Source: Mucilaginibacter myungsuensis
GTDB lineage: Bacteria > Bacteroidota > Bacteroidia > Sphingobacteriales > Sphingobacteriaceae
Length of the DNA: 64,000 nucleotides
Direction of reading: 5' to 3'
NCBI RefSeq assembly: GCF_015222005.1
Contig: NZ_JADFFL010000007.1
Coordinates: forward strand, 202,276-266,275
Part shown: piece by piece, positions 8,323-16,540 of the stretch
Position numbering within the stretch: position 1 is the first letter of the stretch
How the letters are laid out: each line of letters starts with the position of its first letter
The notes under the pieces: generated by a model
What the model saw: only the letters and a program-made list of their open reading frames with translations
What the model was told of the DNA's origin: nothing
Database searches by the model: none
Made by a program: the position numbers and the translations under genes

Positions 8323-9174
8323 TTAGTTGTTCAATTTTCGTTCACCCAGCCATTTCACCATTTTAGGATCACGGTGATCAAAAAAGCTGCTTGCGTTAGT
8401 ATCCAATGTCCTGATCTTATCCATGTCCCCGGCCGTTAGCTCAAAGTCTAAACTGTTCAAATTTTCACCCATGCGCTCTTTACGTACCGACTTTGGGATA
8501 GCAACTACGCCACGTTGGGTCAGCCAGCGCAATACGACCTGTGCGATAGACTTATTGTGCTTATCGCCAATGGCTTGCAATAACTCGTTCTTGAAAAGGT
8601 CATTCTTACCTTCGGCAAAAGGCCCCCATGATTGGATCTGTACGTTGTTATCCCGCATGAACTGATGCGCCTCATATTGCTGGTGAAAAGGATGAGTTTC
8701 TACCTGGTTAACGGCTGGCACGATCTCGTTATGAATGATCAGGTCGATCAGACGGTCGGGTTGAAAGTTACTAACACCGATGGCCCGGATCTTACCTTCT
8801 TTGTATAATTCCTCCATCGCCCGCCATGCTCCGTAAACATCGCCGTATGGCTGATGGATCAGGTAAAGGTCCAGGTAGTCGAGTTGTAGTTTTTTCAAAG
8901 AATGCTCGAAAGCCTTTTTTGCGCCTTCGTAACCTTTATCTTGTATCCACAGCTTAGTGGTGATGAACAATTCCTCCCGGGCGACGCTGCTGGCTTTGAT
9001 CGCTTTACCTACCGCTTCCTCATTCATATAGGCCTGCGCCGTATCTATCAGACGATAACCCGTCCCGATCGCATCGATCACGCTTCGTTCACATTCGGTC
9101 AGATCGGTCACTTGGAATACGCCAAAACCTAAAAGGGGCATTGCTACACCGTTATTTAATTTTATGGTCTGCAT
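8323..9174 (-). CDS. Aldo/keto reductase (AKR5-like)
   Basis: A 283-residue aldo/keto reductase of the diketogluconate-reductase type. It has IKLNNGVAMPLLGFGVFQV at the start, the catalytic Asp/Tyr in RLIDTAQAYMNEEAVGKAI, Lys in ELFITTKLWIQDKG, His in LYLIHQPYGDVYGAWRAM, and the cofactor end VVAIPKSVRKERMGENLN. It is the first gene of the minus-strand redox operon, 140-160 bp from the divergent AraC gene. Expression is probably controlled from that shared region, which holds a near-palindrome at 9217-9231 (CTGTTGAATTAACAG). Confidence 0.93.
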   Translation of the reverse strand: MQTIKLNNGVAMPLLGFGVFQVTDLTECERSVIDAIGTGYRLIDTAQAYMNEEAVGKAIKASSVAREELFITTKLWIQDKGYEGAKKAFEHSLKKLQLDYLDLYLIHQPYGDVYGAWRAMEELYKEGKIRAIGVSNFQPDRLIDLIIHNEIVPAVNQVETHPFHQQYEAHQFMRDNNVQIQSWGPFAEGKNDLFKNELLQAIGDKHNKSIAQVVLRWLTQRGVVAIPKSVRKERMGENLNSLDFELTAGDMDKIRTLDTNASSFFDHRDPKMVKWLGERKLNN

Positions 9175-9225
9175 TTGTCAGTGCTTTTAATTAGATGGTA
9201 CAAAGGTCATGCCCCGCTGTTGAAT

Positions 9226-9269
9226 TAACAGGATACAGATCACGGATATTACTACCATTATTACTGATT
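9226..9269. promoter_or_regulatory. Candidate operator shared with 14586-14630
   Basis: The segment starts TAACAGG and ends TACCATTATTACTGATT. Almost the same 44-45 bp sequence, with a few substitutions and two small indels, recurs at 14586-14630 upstream of the molybdenum hydroxylase operon. Here it lies between the aldo-keto reductase operon (start 9174) and the AraC gene. Shared non-coding sequence at two promoters next to a regulator suggests a common binding site. That is inference. Confidence 0.5.
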
Positions 9270-9305
9270 CGGCGCATGTTATATGCAACAAACAGTTATT
9301 CAGCG

Positions 9306-9313
9306 TATTTTTG
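9306..9313 (+). promoter_or_regulatory. Bacteroidota -7 box of the AraC gene
   Basis: TATTTTTG matches the TAnnTTTG -7 consensus. It ends one base before an upstream ATG at 9315, so transcription would start just inside that codon. This favours the ATG at 9333 as the true start. No clear TTTG -33 element is seen at the usual distance. Confidence 0.45.
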
Positions 9314-9332
9314 AATGACAGATCTATTAATT

Positions 9333-10229
9333 ATGGACACGCTACGACGCTTCGATACCATCGACGGATACAACAAATTCAATAATAACGAGACCCGGCA
9401 TCCGCTCGTTAGTGTGGTCGACCTGTCCAAGGCAGATCCAAGGAGCGGTTCCCGTATGTATTTTGGATCTTATATCGTATTCCTAAAGGATGTGAAATGC
9501 GGTGACCTGGTCTATGGTCGCGATACCTATGATTATCAGGAAGGCACCCTCGTTTTTATTGCACCGGGTCAGGTGGCAGGGGTTAACAGTAACGGCGAGA
9601 TCTACCAGCCCAAAGGGCATGCGCTGGCGTTTCATCCTGACCTGATCCATGGTACATCATTAGGCAAACGGATACAGGAATATACTTTTTTTGGTTATCA
9701 GTCTAACGAGGCGCTGCACCTGTCTGACCGGGAACGCCAAATCGTGCTGGACTGCTTTAATAAGATCAGTTATGAATTGGAACGGGGTATCGATAAGCAT
9801 AGTAAAAAGCTGATCGTATCCAACATCGAGCTATTCCTTGATTACAGCATACGGTTTTACGAAAGGCAATTCATCACCCGCGAACACGTCGTCAATGGCG
9901 TATTAGAAAGATTTGAGAACGCTTTGAATGAGTATTTGCATTCTGACCAAGCTCAGTTATCAGGTTTGCCATCGGTCGCTTATTTTGCCGATCAGCTTCA
10001 TCTTTCACCTAATTACTTTGGTGACCTGATCAAAAAAGAGACCGGCAATACCGCGCAGGAATTTATCCAGTTGAAACTGATCGATATGGCCAAAGAAAAG
10101 ATGGCCGACGGGACCAGGACCATTAACCAGGTGGCCTATGAGTTGGGGTTTAAGTACCCGCAACATTTTGCGCGGGTATTCAAAAAACGAGTAGGTCGAA
10201 CGCCGAATGAGTACCGCTCACTAAACTGA
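9333..10229 (+). CDS. AraC-family transcriptional regulator
   Basis: A protein of about 298 residues: an N-terminal cupin-like sensing half (GDLVYGRDTYDYQEGTLVFIAPGQ) and a C-terminal double helix-turn-helix. The first helix-turn-helix is SVAYFADQLHLSPNYFGDLI and the second INQVAYELGFKYPQHFARVF, followed by the family ending RVGRTPNEYR. The start at 9333 is preferred over 9315 because a -7 box abuts 9315. The gene is divergent from the flavodoxin/aldo-keto reductase/cupin operon and is its likely regulator. Its 3' end overlaps the convergent RpiA-like gene by 9 bp. The duplicated sequence at 14586-14630 suggests it may also act on the molybdenum hydroxylase operon. Confidence 0.93.
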   Translation: MDTLRRFDTIDGYNKFNNNETRHPLVSVVDLSKADPRSGSRMYFGSYIVFLKDVKCGDLVYGRDTYDYQEGTLVFIAPGQVAGVNSNGEIYQPKGHALAFHPDLIHGTSLGKRIQEYTFFGYQSNEALHLSDRERQIVLDCFNKISYELERGIDKHSKKLIVSNIELFLDYSIRFYERQFITREHVVNGVLERFENALNEYLHSDQAQLSGLPSVAYFADQLHLSPNYFGDLIKKETGNTAQEFIQLKLIDMAKEKMADGTRTINQVAYELGFKYPQHFARVFKKRVGRTPNEYRSLN

Positions 10230-10922
10230 CCGGCGGGCAGGCCGAAGTACTGTTGTACCTTCAGGGCCGGCGATGACAGCCGATGTTGCCAGGTGGTAGA
10301 ACAAGGAATGGTTTAATACAGCCGGTAGCATTTTTAGATAGATATCCATATCCTCCAGTTCAGGCAGGACATTAAAACTCATTTCCAGTAGATAGTTGCC
10401 TTGCGTAGTGATCACAGGTGTATGCTTACCTGCTTCGAGACGCTGCTTGAAAATCACACCGGAAAAGGCGGTTGACAACCGGGCTTGTACCGATCTTAGG
10501 GCGAATGGGACAACCTCCAGCACGACCGGGTAAAGGTTGCCCAACTGCTCGGCAAACTTGCTTTCGTCACCGATCAGTATGAACTCCCCGGCCATTGCAG
10601 CGGCTATCTTCTCATGCGTGTGAATTCCTGAACCACTTTTTATCGCGTTAAGCTCCCGGTCGAACTGGTCACAGCCATCGAAATAAATATCCAATTCGCT
10701 TAGGTCAGCTAATGGCCGGACGGTCAGACCGTGTGCAACTAAACGTTCGGCCGTCCGGGCCGACGAGGTAGTGAGGGTAAGTCCCGTGCGAAGACTACTG
10801 TCAGCAGCGACCAGGTCCGCCAAATGCAATACGGCTGATCCATCGCCCAGTCCGATGGTCTGTCCGGGAGCGATCAATTGGATCGCCCGTTCTGCGGCTT
10901 GCAGTTTATAGTCGGTCATCAT
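10221..10922 (-). CDS. rpiA: RpiA-like ribose 5-phosphate isomerase, divergent
   Basis: A 233-residue member of the ribose-5-phosphate isomerase A family (ribose 5-phosphate to ribulose 5-phosphate). The phosphate loop IGLGDGSAVLHLADL replaces the usual GLGTGST. The active-site block reads LDIYFDGCDQFDRELNAIKS where canonical enzymes have DGADEVD. The catalytic-type Glu in HTHEKIAAAMAG and the IGDESKFAEQLG block are kept. These changes, and a position at the end of a molybdenum hydroxylase operon, suggest an accessory or altered-substrate paralogue rather than the housekeeping enzyme. It overlaps the convergent AraC gene by 9 bp. Confidence 0.8.
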   Translation of the reverse strand: MMTDYKLQAAERAIQLIAPGQTIGLGDGSAVLHLADLVAADSSLRTGLTLTTSSARTAERLVAHGLTVRPLADLSELDIYFDGCDQFDRELNAIKSGSGIHTHEKIAAAMAGEFILIGDESKFAEQLGNLYPVVLEVVPFALRSVQARLSTAFSGVIFKQRLEAGKHTPVITTQGNYLLEMSFNVLPELEDMDIYLKMLPAVLNHSLFYHLATSAVIAGPEGTTVLRPARRSV

Positions 10923-10951
10923 TTATAATTCCGTCAGTGTTTCATATCGCA

Positions 10952-13120
10952 TCAGACCGCGTTAAGATCAAAAGGCAATTTCCTTATCCGTTTGCCGGTC
11001 AGGTCGAATATCGCGTTGGTCAATGCCGGGGCAAAAGCGGGCAGGCCGGGTTCGCCCATACCGCCGGCGTCGGCATCATTGTCAATGATATGCACTTCAG
11101 TCAGGGGTATATCGGTGATGCGCGGCATTTTATAGTCGTAGAAATTGCGCTGTTCAACCATCCCGTCCTTGAACGTGATCTCGTGAATGGTAGCTGCGCC
11201 CAGACCCATCACCACACTACCTTCTACCTGCGCTTTGATAATATCCGGATTGACATACCAGCCGCAGTCGACCACCACCCACACCTTATCAATATGGATG
11301 CCGCCACCCGTCTTTTTAGAGACCTTTACGATATGGCCGACGGTACTACCAAAACATTCGGTAATAGCCGCCCCGAAACCCTGGTTCTTTCGGCGGCTTT
11401 TCCAGCCGGATACGGCTTCCATTTTATCGATCAGTTTTTGCAGGCGTTCATCCTTCAGATATTCCCGGCGTAGCGCCAGCGGGTCCTTACCTGCTTTATG
11501 AGCTATCTCATCCAAAAAACTTTCATAGGCAAAACCATTAGTGGAGGCATAGACTGAACGCCAGAAACTGGTCGGTATAGGTGTCTTAAAGGGTACGTCT
11601 GAAAAACTCAGGTTTTTGATGCTATCATAATAGGGCTTTAAAAAACCTTCTGAAGTACTGCGGTTCGGCCGGCCATTGTCCGGGCTGCGCCAGTGGTCAT
11701 TATTTTGACCTGCCATTCGGAATTTGAGCGCGCTGATCGCCCCATTCTCTACTACACCTTCGCAACGATAAGAGATGCCCGGGCGATAAGGCCCTTGTGT
11801 GGCATCATCCTCCCGTGTCCAAACTACCTGCACGGGTGCACCGATCTCCTTAGAGATAACCGCGGCCTCATGCGGGTAATCGGGCATGGCCTTACGACCG
11901 AACCCACCACCTAAAAAGGTCATGTTCACGATCACTTTCTCAGGCGCCAGCCCCATCTTTTTACTTACGTAATCCTGTATCCAGTTCGGTGCCTGTACAG
12001 GTCCCCAGATCTCTACTTTGTCGCCTTGAAAATGCGCGATGCAGTTGACCGGCTCCATACAACTGTGCGATTGATAAGGCGTCTCATAGACCACATCGAG
12101 TTTATCTGCCGAACCGGCGATGACCCCATTCGGGTCGCCCTGCGTACGGAGCGGCAAGCCTTCGCTCGTTTTCAGAAGTTCACGCTGACGAGTAAAGATC
12201 TCAGCGGTGCTGATATGTTCAAATCCCGTATCATCCCATTCCACTTTCAATGCCTTTTTGCCTTGCATAGCCGCCCATGTCGAATTGGCAACGACGGCAA
12301 CCCCTTCGCGATCGGTGGTCCACACACCCATCACCACTTTAAATACCTTGGTCACACCGGGCACTTTCAATGCGGCGGTCGCGTCAAAACTTTTCACCTT
12401 ACCGCGCAAACGGGGATTCCTTTCCACCACCGCGAATTGCAAACCCGGCAAGCGTTTATCGATACCGAATATCGCTTCGCCATTGGTCTTTAAAGGAGAA
12501 TCCCGCCTGTGCAGGGGTTTAGTGATCACCTTATAGTCGGCACGGGCTTTCAACTTCACATTGGCGGGAGCTGTTAATTTGGCCGCATCGGCCACCAGCT
12601 CGCCATAATGGGCGCTTTTGCCCGATGGCTTATGATGAACATGCCCTAAGGCAGCGTAACACTCCGCTGCTGGAACGTTCCATCGGTTCGCTGCGGCCTG
12701 GATCAGGACCTGCCGGGCAGTGGCGCTTAACTTCAACAAATTCTTGTAACTTCCCCTGATGGTAGAACTACCGCCGGTAAGCTGGCTGCCGAATTTCTTT
12801 TCGTCACCCTGCGCAAATTGGATGTCCACTTTATAAAGATCCACCTCCAGTTCTTCAGCAATGATCTGAGCGATCGAGTGGTAAACACCCTGTCCCATTT
12901 CAGCCCGGTGGCTGATCAGGGTCACCTTGCCATCGGTGTTAATGATGATCCAAGCGGCGAGTTCAACGCCTTCGATCGCCGCAGTGGCCTGCGCTTCATT
13001 AAGTACGCTGGCCTCAGCTTTTTCGGACACATAAAGGCCGAGACAAAGTGCAGAACCGGCTATCCCCGCAAGTTTCAGGAAACCCCTCCTTGATATATTT
13101 TCTTTCTCTTGTACTGACAT
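10952..13120 (-). CDS. Molybdopterin-binding aldehyde/xanthine oxidase-family subunit, Tat-exported
   Basis: A 722-residue large subunit of the isoquinoline 1-oxidoreductase (IorB) type of the xanthine oxidase family. The twin-arginine signal ISRRGFLKLAGIAGSALCLG points to periplasmic location. Motifs seen are SHRAEMGQGVYHSIAQIIAE, QLTGGSSTIRGSYKNLLKLS, SHSCMEPVNCIAHF, NMTFLGGGFGRKAMPDYPHE for the cofactor, FWRSVYASTNGFAYESFLDE, and MGEPGLPAFAPALTNAIFD with the catalytic-type Glu. It works with the [2Fe-2S] subunit encoded at 13738-14205 and probably the dihaem cytochrome at 13139-13741. The substrate (aldehyde or N-heterocycle) cannot be told. Confidence 0.93.
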   Translation of the reverse strand: MSVQEKENISRRGFLKLAGIAGSALCLGLYVSEKAEASVLNEAQATAAIEGVELAAWIIINTDGKVTLISHRAEMGQGVYHSIAQIIAEELEVDLYKVDIQFAQGDEKKFGSQLTGGSSTIRGSYKNLLKLSATARQVLIQAAANRWNVPAAECYAALGHVHHKPSGKSAHYGELVADAAKLTAPANVKLKARADYKVITKPLHRRDSPLKTNGEAIFGIDKRLPGLQFAVVERNPRLRGKVKSFDATAALKVPGVTKVFKVVMGVWTTDREGVAVVANSTWAAMQGKKALKVEWDDTGFEHISTAEIFTRQRELLKTSEGLPLRTQGDPNGVIAGSADKLDVVYETPYQSHSCMEPVNCIAHFQGDKVEIWGPVQAPNWIQDYVSKKMGLAPEKVIVNMTFLGGGFGRKAMPDYPHEAAVISKEIGAPVQVVWTREDDATQGPYRPGISYRCEGVVENGAISALKFRMAGQNNDHWRSPDNGRPNRSTSEGFLKPYYDSIKNLSFSDVPFKTPIPTSFWRSVYASTNGFAYESFLDEIAHKAGKDPLALRREYLKDERLQKLIDKMEAVSGWKSRRKNQGFGAAITECFGSTVGHIVKVSKKTGGGIHIDKVWVVVDCGWYVNPDIIKAQVEGSVVMGLGAATIHEITFKDGMVEQRNFYDYKMPRITDIPLTEVHIIDNDADAGGMGEPGLPAFAPALTNAIFDLTGKRIRKLPFDLNAV

Positions 13121-13138
13121 ATCTATCGCTGGTTTATA

Positions 13139-13741
13139 TTATTTCTTTGGCGCGTAAGCCCCGGTATTCAACCAGGTCAGCCAGGCTTTTTTGAACGCCG
13201 CGTGGCTCATTGGCGGTAAGGTCCGGCCCTCACCGGGATCCCAGCCCGAAAGTACCAGTCCGTCATCCGCGTGCTCGATCAGCTTTTTGATATCCTTGTG
13301 ACCGTTCCGCTTCGGGTCGACCAGTTGCAAAGCCAACTGACGCGGTGTTCTTCCCTGAAATACCATGCGCATATCGGCCGGAGGCAAATGCCAATTTGGG
13401 TTTCCCGGCGGGGTGTGTACTCCTGGTGTATTGGTCAGTTGATGGCAATTGCTGCATTTCATCGCATAGATGCCTTTCCCGTCTTTGCCGCGCTGAGGCG
13501 ACATGGTGTGCAGATGGCTGTCGTCGCCTTGTAGCGGGATATCTCCGGATGGGTGACAGTTCATACAGCGCGGGCTCATCAACACTTTATAAACATCGCC
13601 GAAAGCCTTCACCGAAGCTATACTGTCTTTTTTAAATGGTGGCAGCGGGTTTTCCTTGTCCTTGCTGCTATTGCCGGATATGAACGCCATCAGGCCGATC
13701 AACAGCAATGGCGTGCCGATCACGATCGATATCCTTTTCAT
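13139..13741 (-). CDS. Exported dihaem c-type cytochrome-like protein
   Basis: A 200-residue protein with an N-terminal membrane/signal segment (TPLLLIGLMAFISG) and two CxxCH haem c sites: RCMNCHPSGDIP near residue 60 and KCSNCHQLTNTPG near residue 98. Possible methionine ligands follow (DMRMVFQG, PPMSHAAF). It overlaps the [2Fe-2S] subunit gene by 4 bp (ATGA) and is 18 bp from the large-subunit gene, so the three are co-translated. It is the natural electron acceptor for the molybdenum enzyme, passing electrons to the respiratory chain. This role is inferred from operon position. Confidence 0.85.
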   Translation of the reverse strand: MKRISIVIGTPLLLIGLMAFISGNSSKDKENPLPPFKKDSIASVKAFGDVYKVLMSPRCMNCHPSGDIPLQGDDSHLHTMSPQRGKDGKGIYAMKCSNCHQLTNTPGVHTPPGNPNWHLPPADMRMVFQGRTPRQLALQLVDPKRNGHKDIKKLIEHADDGLVLSGWDPGEGRTLPPMSHAAFKKAWLTWLNTGAYAPKK

Positions 13742-14205
13742 TTCGCGCCCTCCTTCTGTAGTTTAGCGGCCAGGTGGATAGCCTCCCGGATACGCTGGTA
13801 AGTACCGCAACGGCAAATATTACCGGCCATCGCGGCGTCGATATCGGCGTCGGTCGGGTTGGCTTTCTCTCGCAATAATACCGCGGCAGACATGATCTGG
13901 CCTGAATGGCAATAACCACATTGCGGCACGTTCGCTTCGTTCCAGGCCAGTTGCGCAGGATGATCATTGGCTTTAGAAAGGCCTTCGATCGTGGTCACCT
14001 GCTGACCTACTGCACGACTGACCTTGGTCACGCAGGAACGAACGGCCTCGCCATTCAAATGAATGGTGCAGGCCCCGCATTGCGCTACGCCACAACCATA
14101 TTTAGTACCTGTCAGGCCGATGATATCCCGGATAGCCCACAATAGCGGCATATTCGGGTCGGCATCGATCTGGTATTGTTTCTGATTTACATTCAGGGTG
14201 ATCAT
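13738..14205 (-). CDS. [2Fe-2S] subunit of molybdenum hydroxylase (IorA-like)
   Basis: A 155-residue two-cluster ferredoxin subunit. The plant-type site is YGCGVAQCGACTIHLNGEAV with a further Cys in RSCVTKV. The C-terminal helical-bundle cluster is QCGYCHSGQIMSAAVLL and GNICRCGTYQRI. These are the full set of eight cysteines expected for the family. It is the first gene of the operon and has no signal of its own, so it presumably travels with the Tat-signal subunit as a complex. No FAD subunit is present, as usual for the isoquinoline-oxidoreductase type. Confidence 0.95.
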   Translation of the reverse strand: MITLNVNQKQYQIDADPNMPLLWAIRDIIGLTGTKYGCGVAQCGACTIHLNGEAVRSCVTKVSRAVGQQVTTIEGLSKANDHPAQLAWNEANVPQCGYCHSGQIMSAAVLLREKANPTDADIDAAMAGNICRCGTYQRIREAIHLAAKLQKEGAK

Positions 14206-14869
14206 ATTCGATTCTATTATGGTTTCTTGTTCAAATTTGTGCTCCGATTAAGATGCATCATCAGTGATATTCCGCAAAGTTTGACCGGCCGCATCAAGCG
14301 GACCGGTCATACTTGCGGCGGACCATCTTTCCGGAGCGCATGATCCAACTTTATTCATCTAAAAAAACTCGAAGTATTACTCAACTCTTTGATCAACACA
14401 AATAATTTGTTTTTGATCTGAGCAATAGACGATCCGGGCATATTCATAGACAGGCGGGACATTTTCATCGACCGTTGGATACGCCCCCTTGCTACATGAC
14501 GTTGATCGGGTGATGTTACCTGTCTATTTACAACCTTCTATCGGCTATCGACCTTATCGAACAAAAATAGCCCGACCAGCTTAACTAACAGGTATACGTA
14601 TTACGGTATTACCTACCATTATTACTGATTTGAACATACGAAGATGGCAAAGGTTTACATAAGACCTAAATTGGCAACCGATATAATAACAGGATATGAA
14701 AATATTGACCAATAAGAGCGTTTGGCGGACCGCCACGGTCATGAACACTGATCTGCTTTAACGAACATCTCGTCAGATCGTGCTACTTCTGTACGACCAA
14801 AAAAACAGGCTTTCAACAACAGTTAAAGTAAGGTTGGCAAATCTTTAGATGTACTTTTTCTTAGATCAT
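14206..14869. other. Intergenic region upstream of the molybdenum hydroxylase operon
   Basis: No convincing gene is seen in these 660 bp. They contain an inverted repeat at 14283-14308 (arms GACCGGCCGC and GCGGACCGGTC around ATCAA, one bulge), about 80 bp before the operon start. This could be an operator or a hairpin in the leader. The duplicated operator-like sequence lies further up at 14586-14630. A 23-codon frame from ATG at 14644 was not accepted as a gene. Confidence 0.55.
14586..14630. promoter_or_regulatory. Second copy of the 44-45 bp operator-like sequence
   Basis: This segment matches 9226-9269 in the same orientation, with TAACAGG at one end and an exact TACCATTATTACTGATT at the other. 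It lies about 380 bp upstream of the [2Fe-2S] subunit gene. The distance is long for a direct operator, so it may mark a distal promoter or a duplicated fragment of the AraC control region. Confidence 0.45.
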
Positions 14870-15274
14870 TCATTTCTTGTTCGCCGAACGAGCCTTTTTC
14901 ACGTCATCTGCAGTGACCGCACTTGCCTTATTACCGAAATTATTTCTTACGTAAGTCAGTACCGCGGCTATCTCCCCATCCTTTAAAATAGCCATTAAAG
15001 GCATTTCGCCCGAATAGGCATCGCCGTTAACTTTGATCTCGCCGCTCAGCCCGTTAAGCAGGATGCTGATCAACTCCGGTTTTGGCCCCCTTACCTGATC
15101 AGCGGCGGGACCATATTCTGCGCACCCGCTCCATCGGCCTGGTGACAGGTTTGGCAATGCTGCACGTACAAGGCCTTTCCAAGCGTGGTATTCGGCAAAG
15201 CGGATGACATTTTCTGGGCCCGGGCACTTATAAATGTAAGGCAAAGAATAACCGAGACCGATGCTCTTTTTCAT
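14870..15274 (-). pseudogene. Frameshifted c-type cytochrome
   Basis: The 134-codon open frame ends as a normal cytochrome c (GPKPELISILLNGL, SGEMPLMAILKDGEIAAVLT, YVRNNFGNK), but its first half is nonsense. The true sequence is in the next frame: a signal peptide (VILCLTFISARAQ), then LGKALYVQHCQTCHQADGAG and NMVPPLIR before a stop. Thus the CxxCH haem site (15142-15156) is out of frame with both the start codon and the C-terminus. The shifts fall at an A-run just after the ATG and at a G/C-run at 15086-15090. The start codon overlaps the stop of the dehydrogenase tail (TGATG), the remains of translational coupling. Confidence 0.85.
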
Positions 15275-15354
15275 CAGGCTTTTTTATAGGTTATCCGGTA
15301 GACCACCCTTGCTACGTCATCAGACACCAGCATAGATCCGTCGGTCAATAATAT
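15274..15354 (-). pseudogene. C-terminal tail of a PQQ-dependent sorbosone dehydrogenase-like protein
   Basis: Only the last 23-26 residues remain, reading TDGSMLVSDDVARVVYRITY and ending KKA. This matches the usual end of sorbosone-dehydrogenase/glucose-dehydrogenase-type beta-propeller proteins (DGSLLVSDD..G.IYRISY). Such enzymes are commonly encoded just before a small cytochrome c, exactly as here, where the stop codon overlaps the cytochrome start. The rest of the gene, some 1.1 kb, is missing and the frame runs directly into the RemB-like remnant. Identification rests on a short motif. Confidence 0.65.
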
Positions 15355-16540
15355 GAGCAGGTTCTCCCGCGACGAATAAGTATAAGGTTTCGCCATTTAT
15401 ATTCCAAAAGGTAATTGAGTTGATGGATCTTAAATAAATTTGCGCCTCTGAGACCTATTTGCCAACCATATTTGTTCCGTGAACTACCATTATTCGAGAA
15501 AAAATTCTTCGCCTCGAACTCATCCAAGGCAAATGGCCCATAAAAGGCAATTCCGTTCGAAATTTTATATTTGGTCGTGAGTCCCATCAGTGCGTTATCT
15601 GGCGACCCGTTAGAAGCTTCTAAAGGTCTTGAAAAGGTTATTGGATTAAGATAGGTAAAGTCGAAACCACGCTTGTTTCCATTCTCATCTTTGTCCCCCC
15701 AGATAACATTGTCAAAAAAACCGAATGACAACCTATTATTCACGTTCCAATCCAAATAATGAAAAACGCCCCATTTACGTTGTATGGTCGGCGAAGATAC
15801 TCTGTCACGCATCGATGTCCACATAGCCATATATCTTGCATTGCCCACATTAGCAATTACCCAGAAAAACGAATAAAGGGTCGATACATCGGACAGCAAC
15901 ATCGAACGATAACCATCGCCTATAAAATTCTTATCGTGCCCGAGGGTAAAGTTAAAGAACTTGACCGGAGTAAACGAAACCAAGGCAGTAATATAAGACC
16001 ACTTTTTTGTTTGCCCGGCAATACTACGGTCATACGTCTGTCCTTGCACATTGCCGACCTGTTGGTAGTAAGTGGTTAGATAATCTGGAAATGTTGACTG
16101 GGCAGCGGCACCACTCGTCAGTAAAAAAAGTTTTTTGCCAAATGATCCGCCTATCTGGAAACCATGATTACTTGATCCGGTTGGAATGTTTGTTAGCTAA
16201 ATTGCGCCCTACTGAAACATCCATCAGATAATCTCCGAAAATAAAGACACCGTTCCCTTTGTACTCGACGAGGTGTTCGGCGGACAACTTCCGGGTAAGC
16301 CAGCTGCCGGTCCTTGCGCTATCTTGCAATTTATTAACAAGGCCATTATAACGAATAAGCAATATTGAATCGTCTACGAAGAACGGTTTGATCGTCGTAT
16401 GAACCCGTGCATCAGTTGAATAGATATCAGCACTGAATTTCTGATAAAATTGATAGGAATAAGGCTGTATCACTGACTGGGAGCGAGCCCCCGACAGCTG
16501 CGAGTAACATTAACAAAAAAGCGCAGTAAATTTTCTTCAT
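15355..16540 (-). pseudogene. Broken RemB-like / Wzi-like outer-membrane beta-barrel gene
   Basis: A large outer-membrane protein gene with at least three frameshifts. MKKIYCAFLLMLLAAV starts at 16540. A shift at the G/C-run 16488-16492 leads into ARSQSVIQPYSYQFYQKFSA. A second near 16190 leads into TNIPTGSSNHGFQIGGSFGK. The long middle frame then reads VKFFNFTLGHDKNFIGDGYR and FHYLDWNVNNRLSFGFFDNV. A third shift at about 15395 leads into MAKPYTYSSRENLL. Order and motifs fit the Bacteroidota gliding protein RemB / capsule assembly Wzi-like family. The conserved C-terminal 50 or so residues are missing and replaced by the dehydrogenase tail. Confidence 0.8.

Noticed and set aside
12026..12493. 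A 155-codon plus-strand frame inside the molybdopterin subunit gene
   Set aside because: It is a shadow of the clear minus-strand coding region, His/Arg-rich as expected for an antisense reading.
14644..14715. A 23-codon plus-strand frame starting MAKVYIRPKLATDIITGYEN
   Set aside because: There is no paralogue, promoter or terminator to support it, unlike the 29-codon genes at 45.3 and 45.8 kb.
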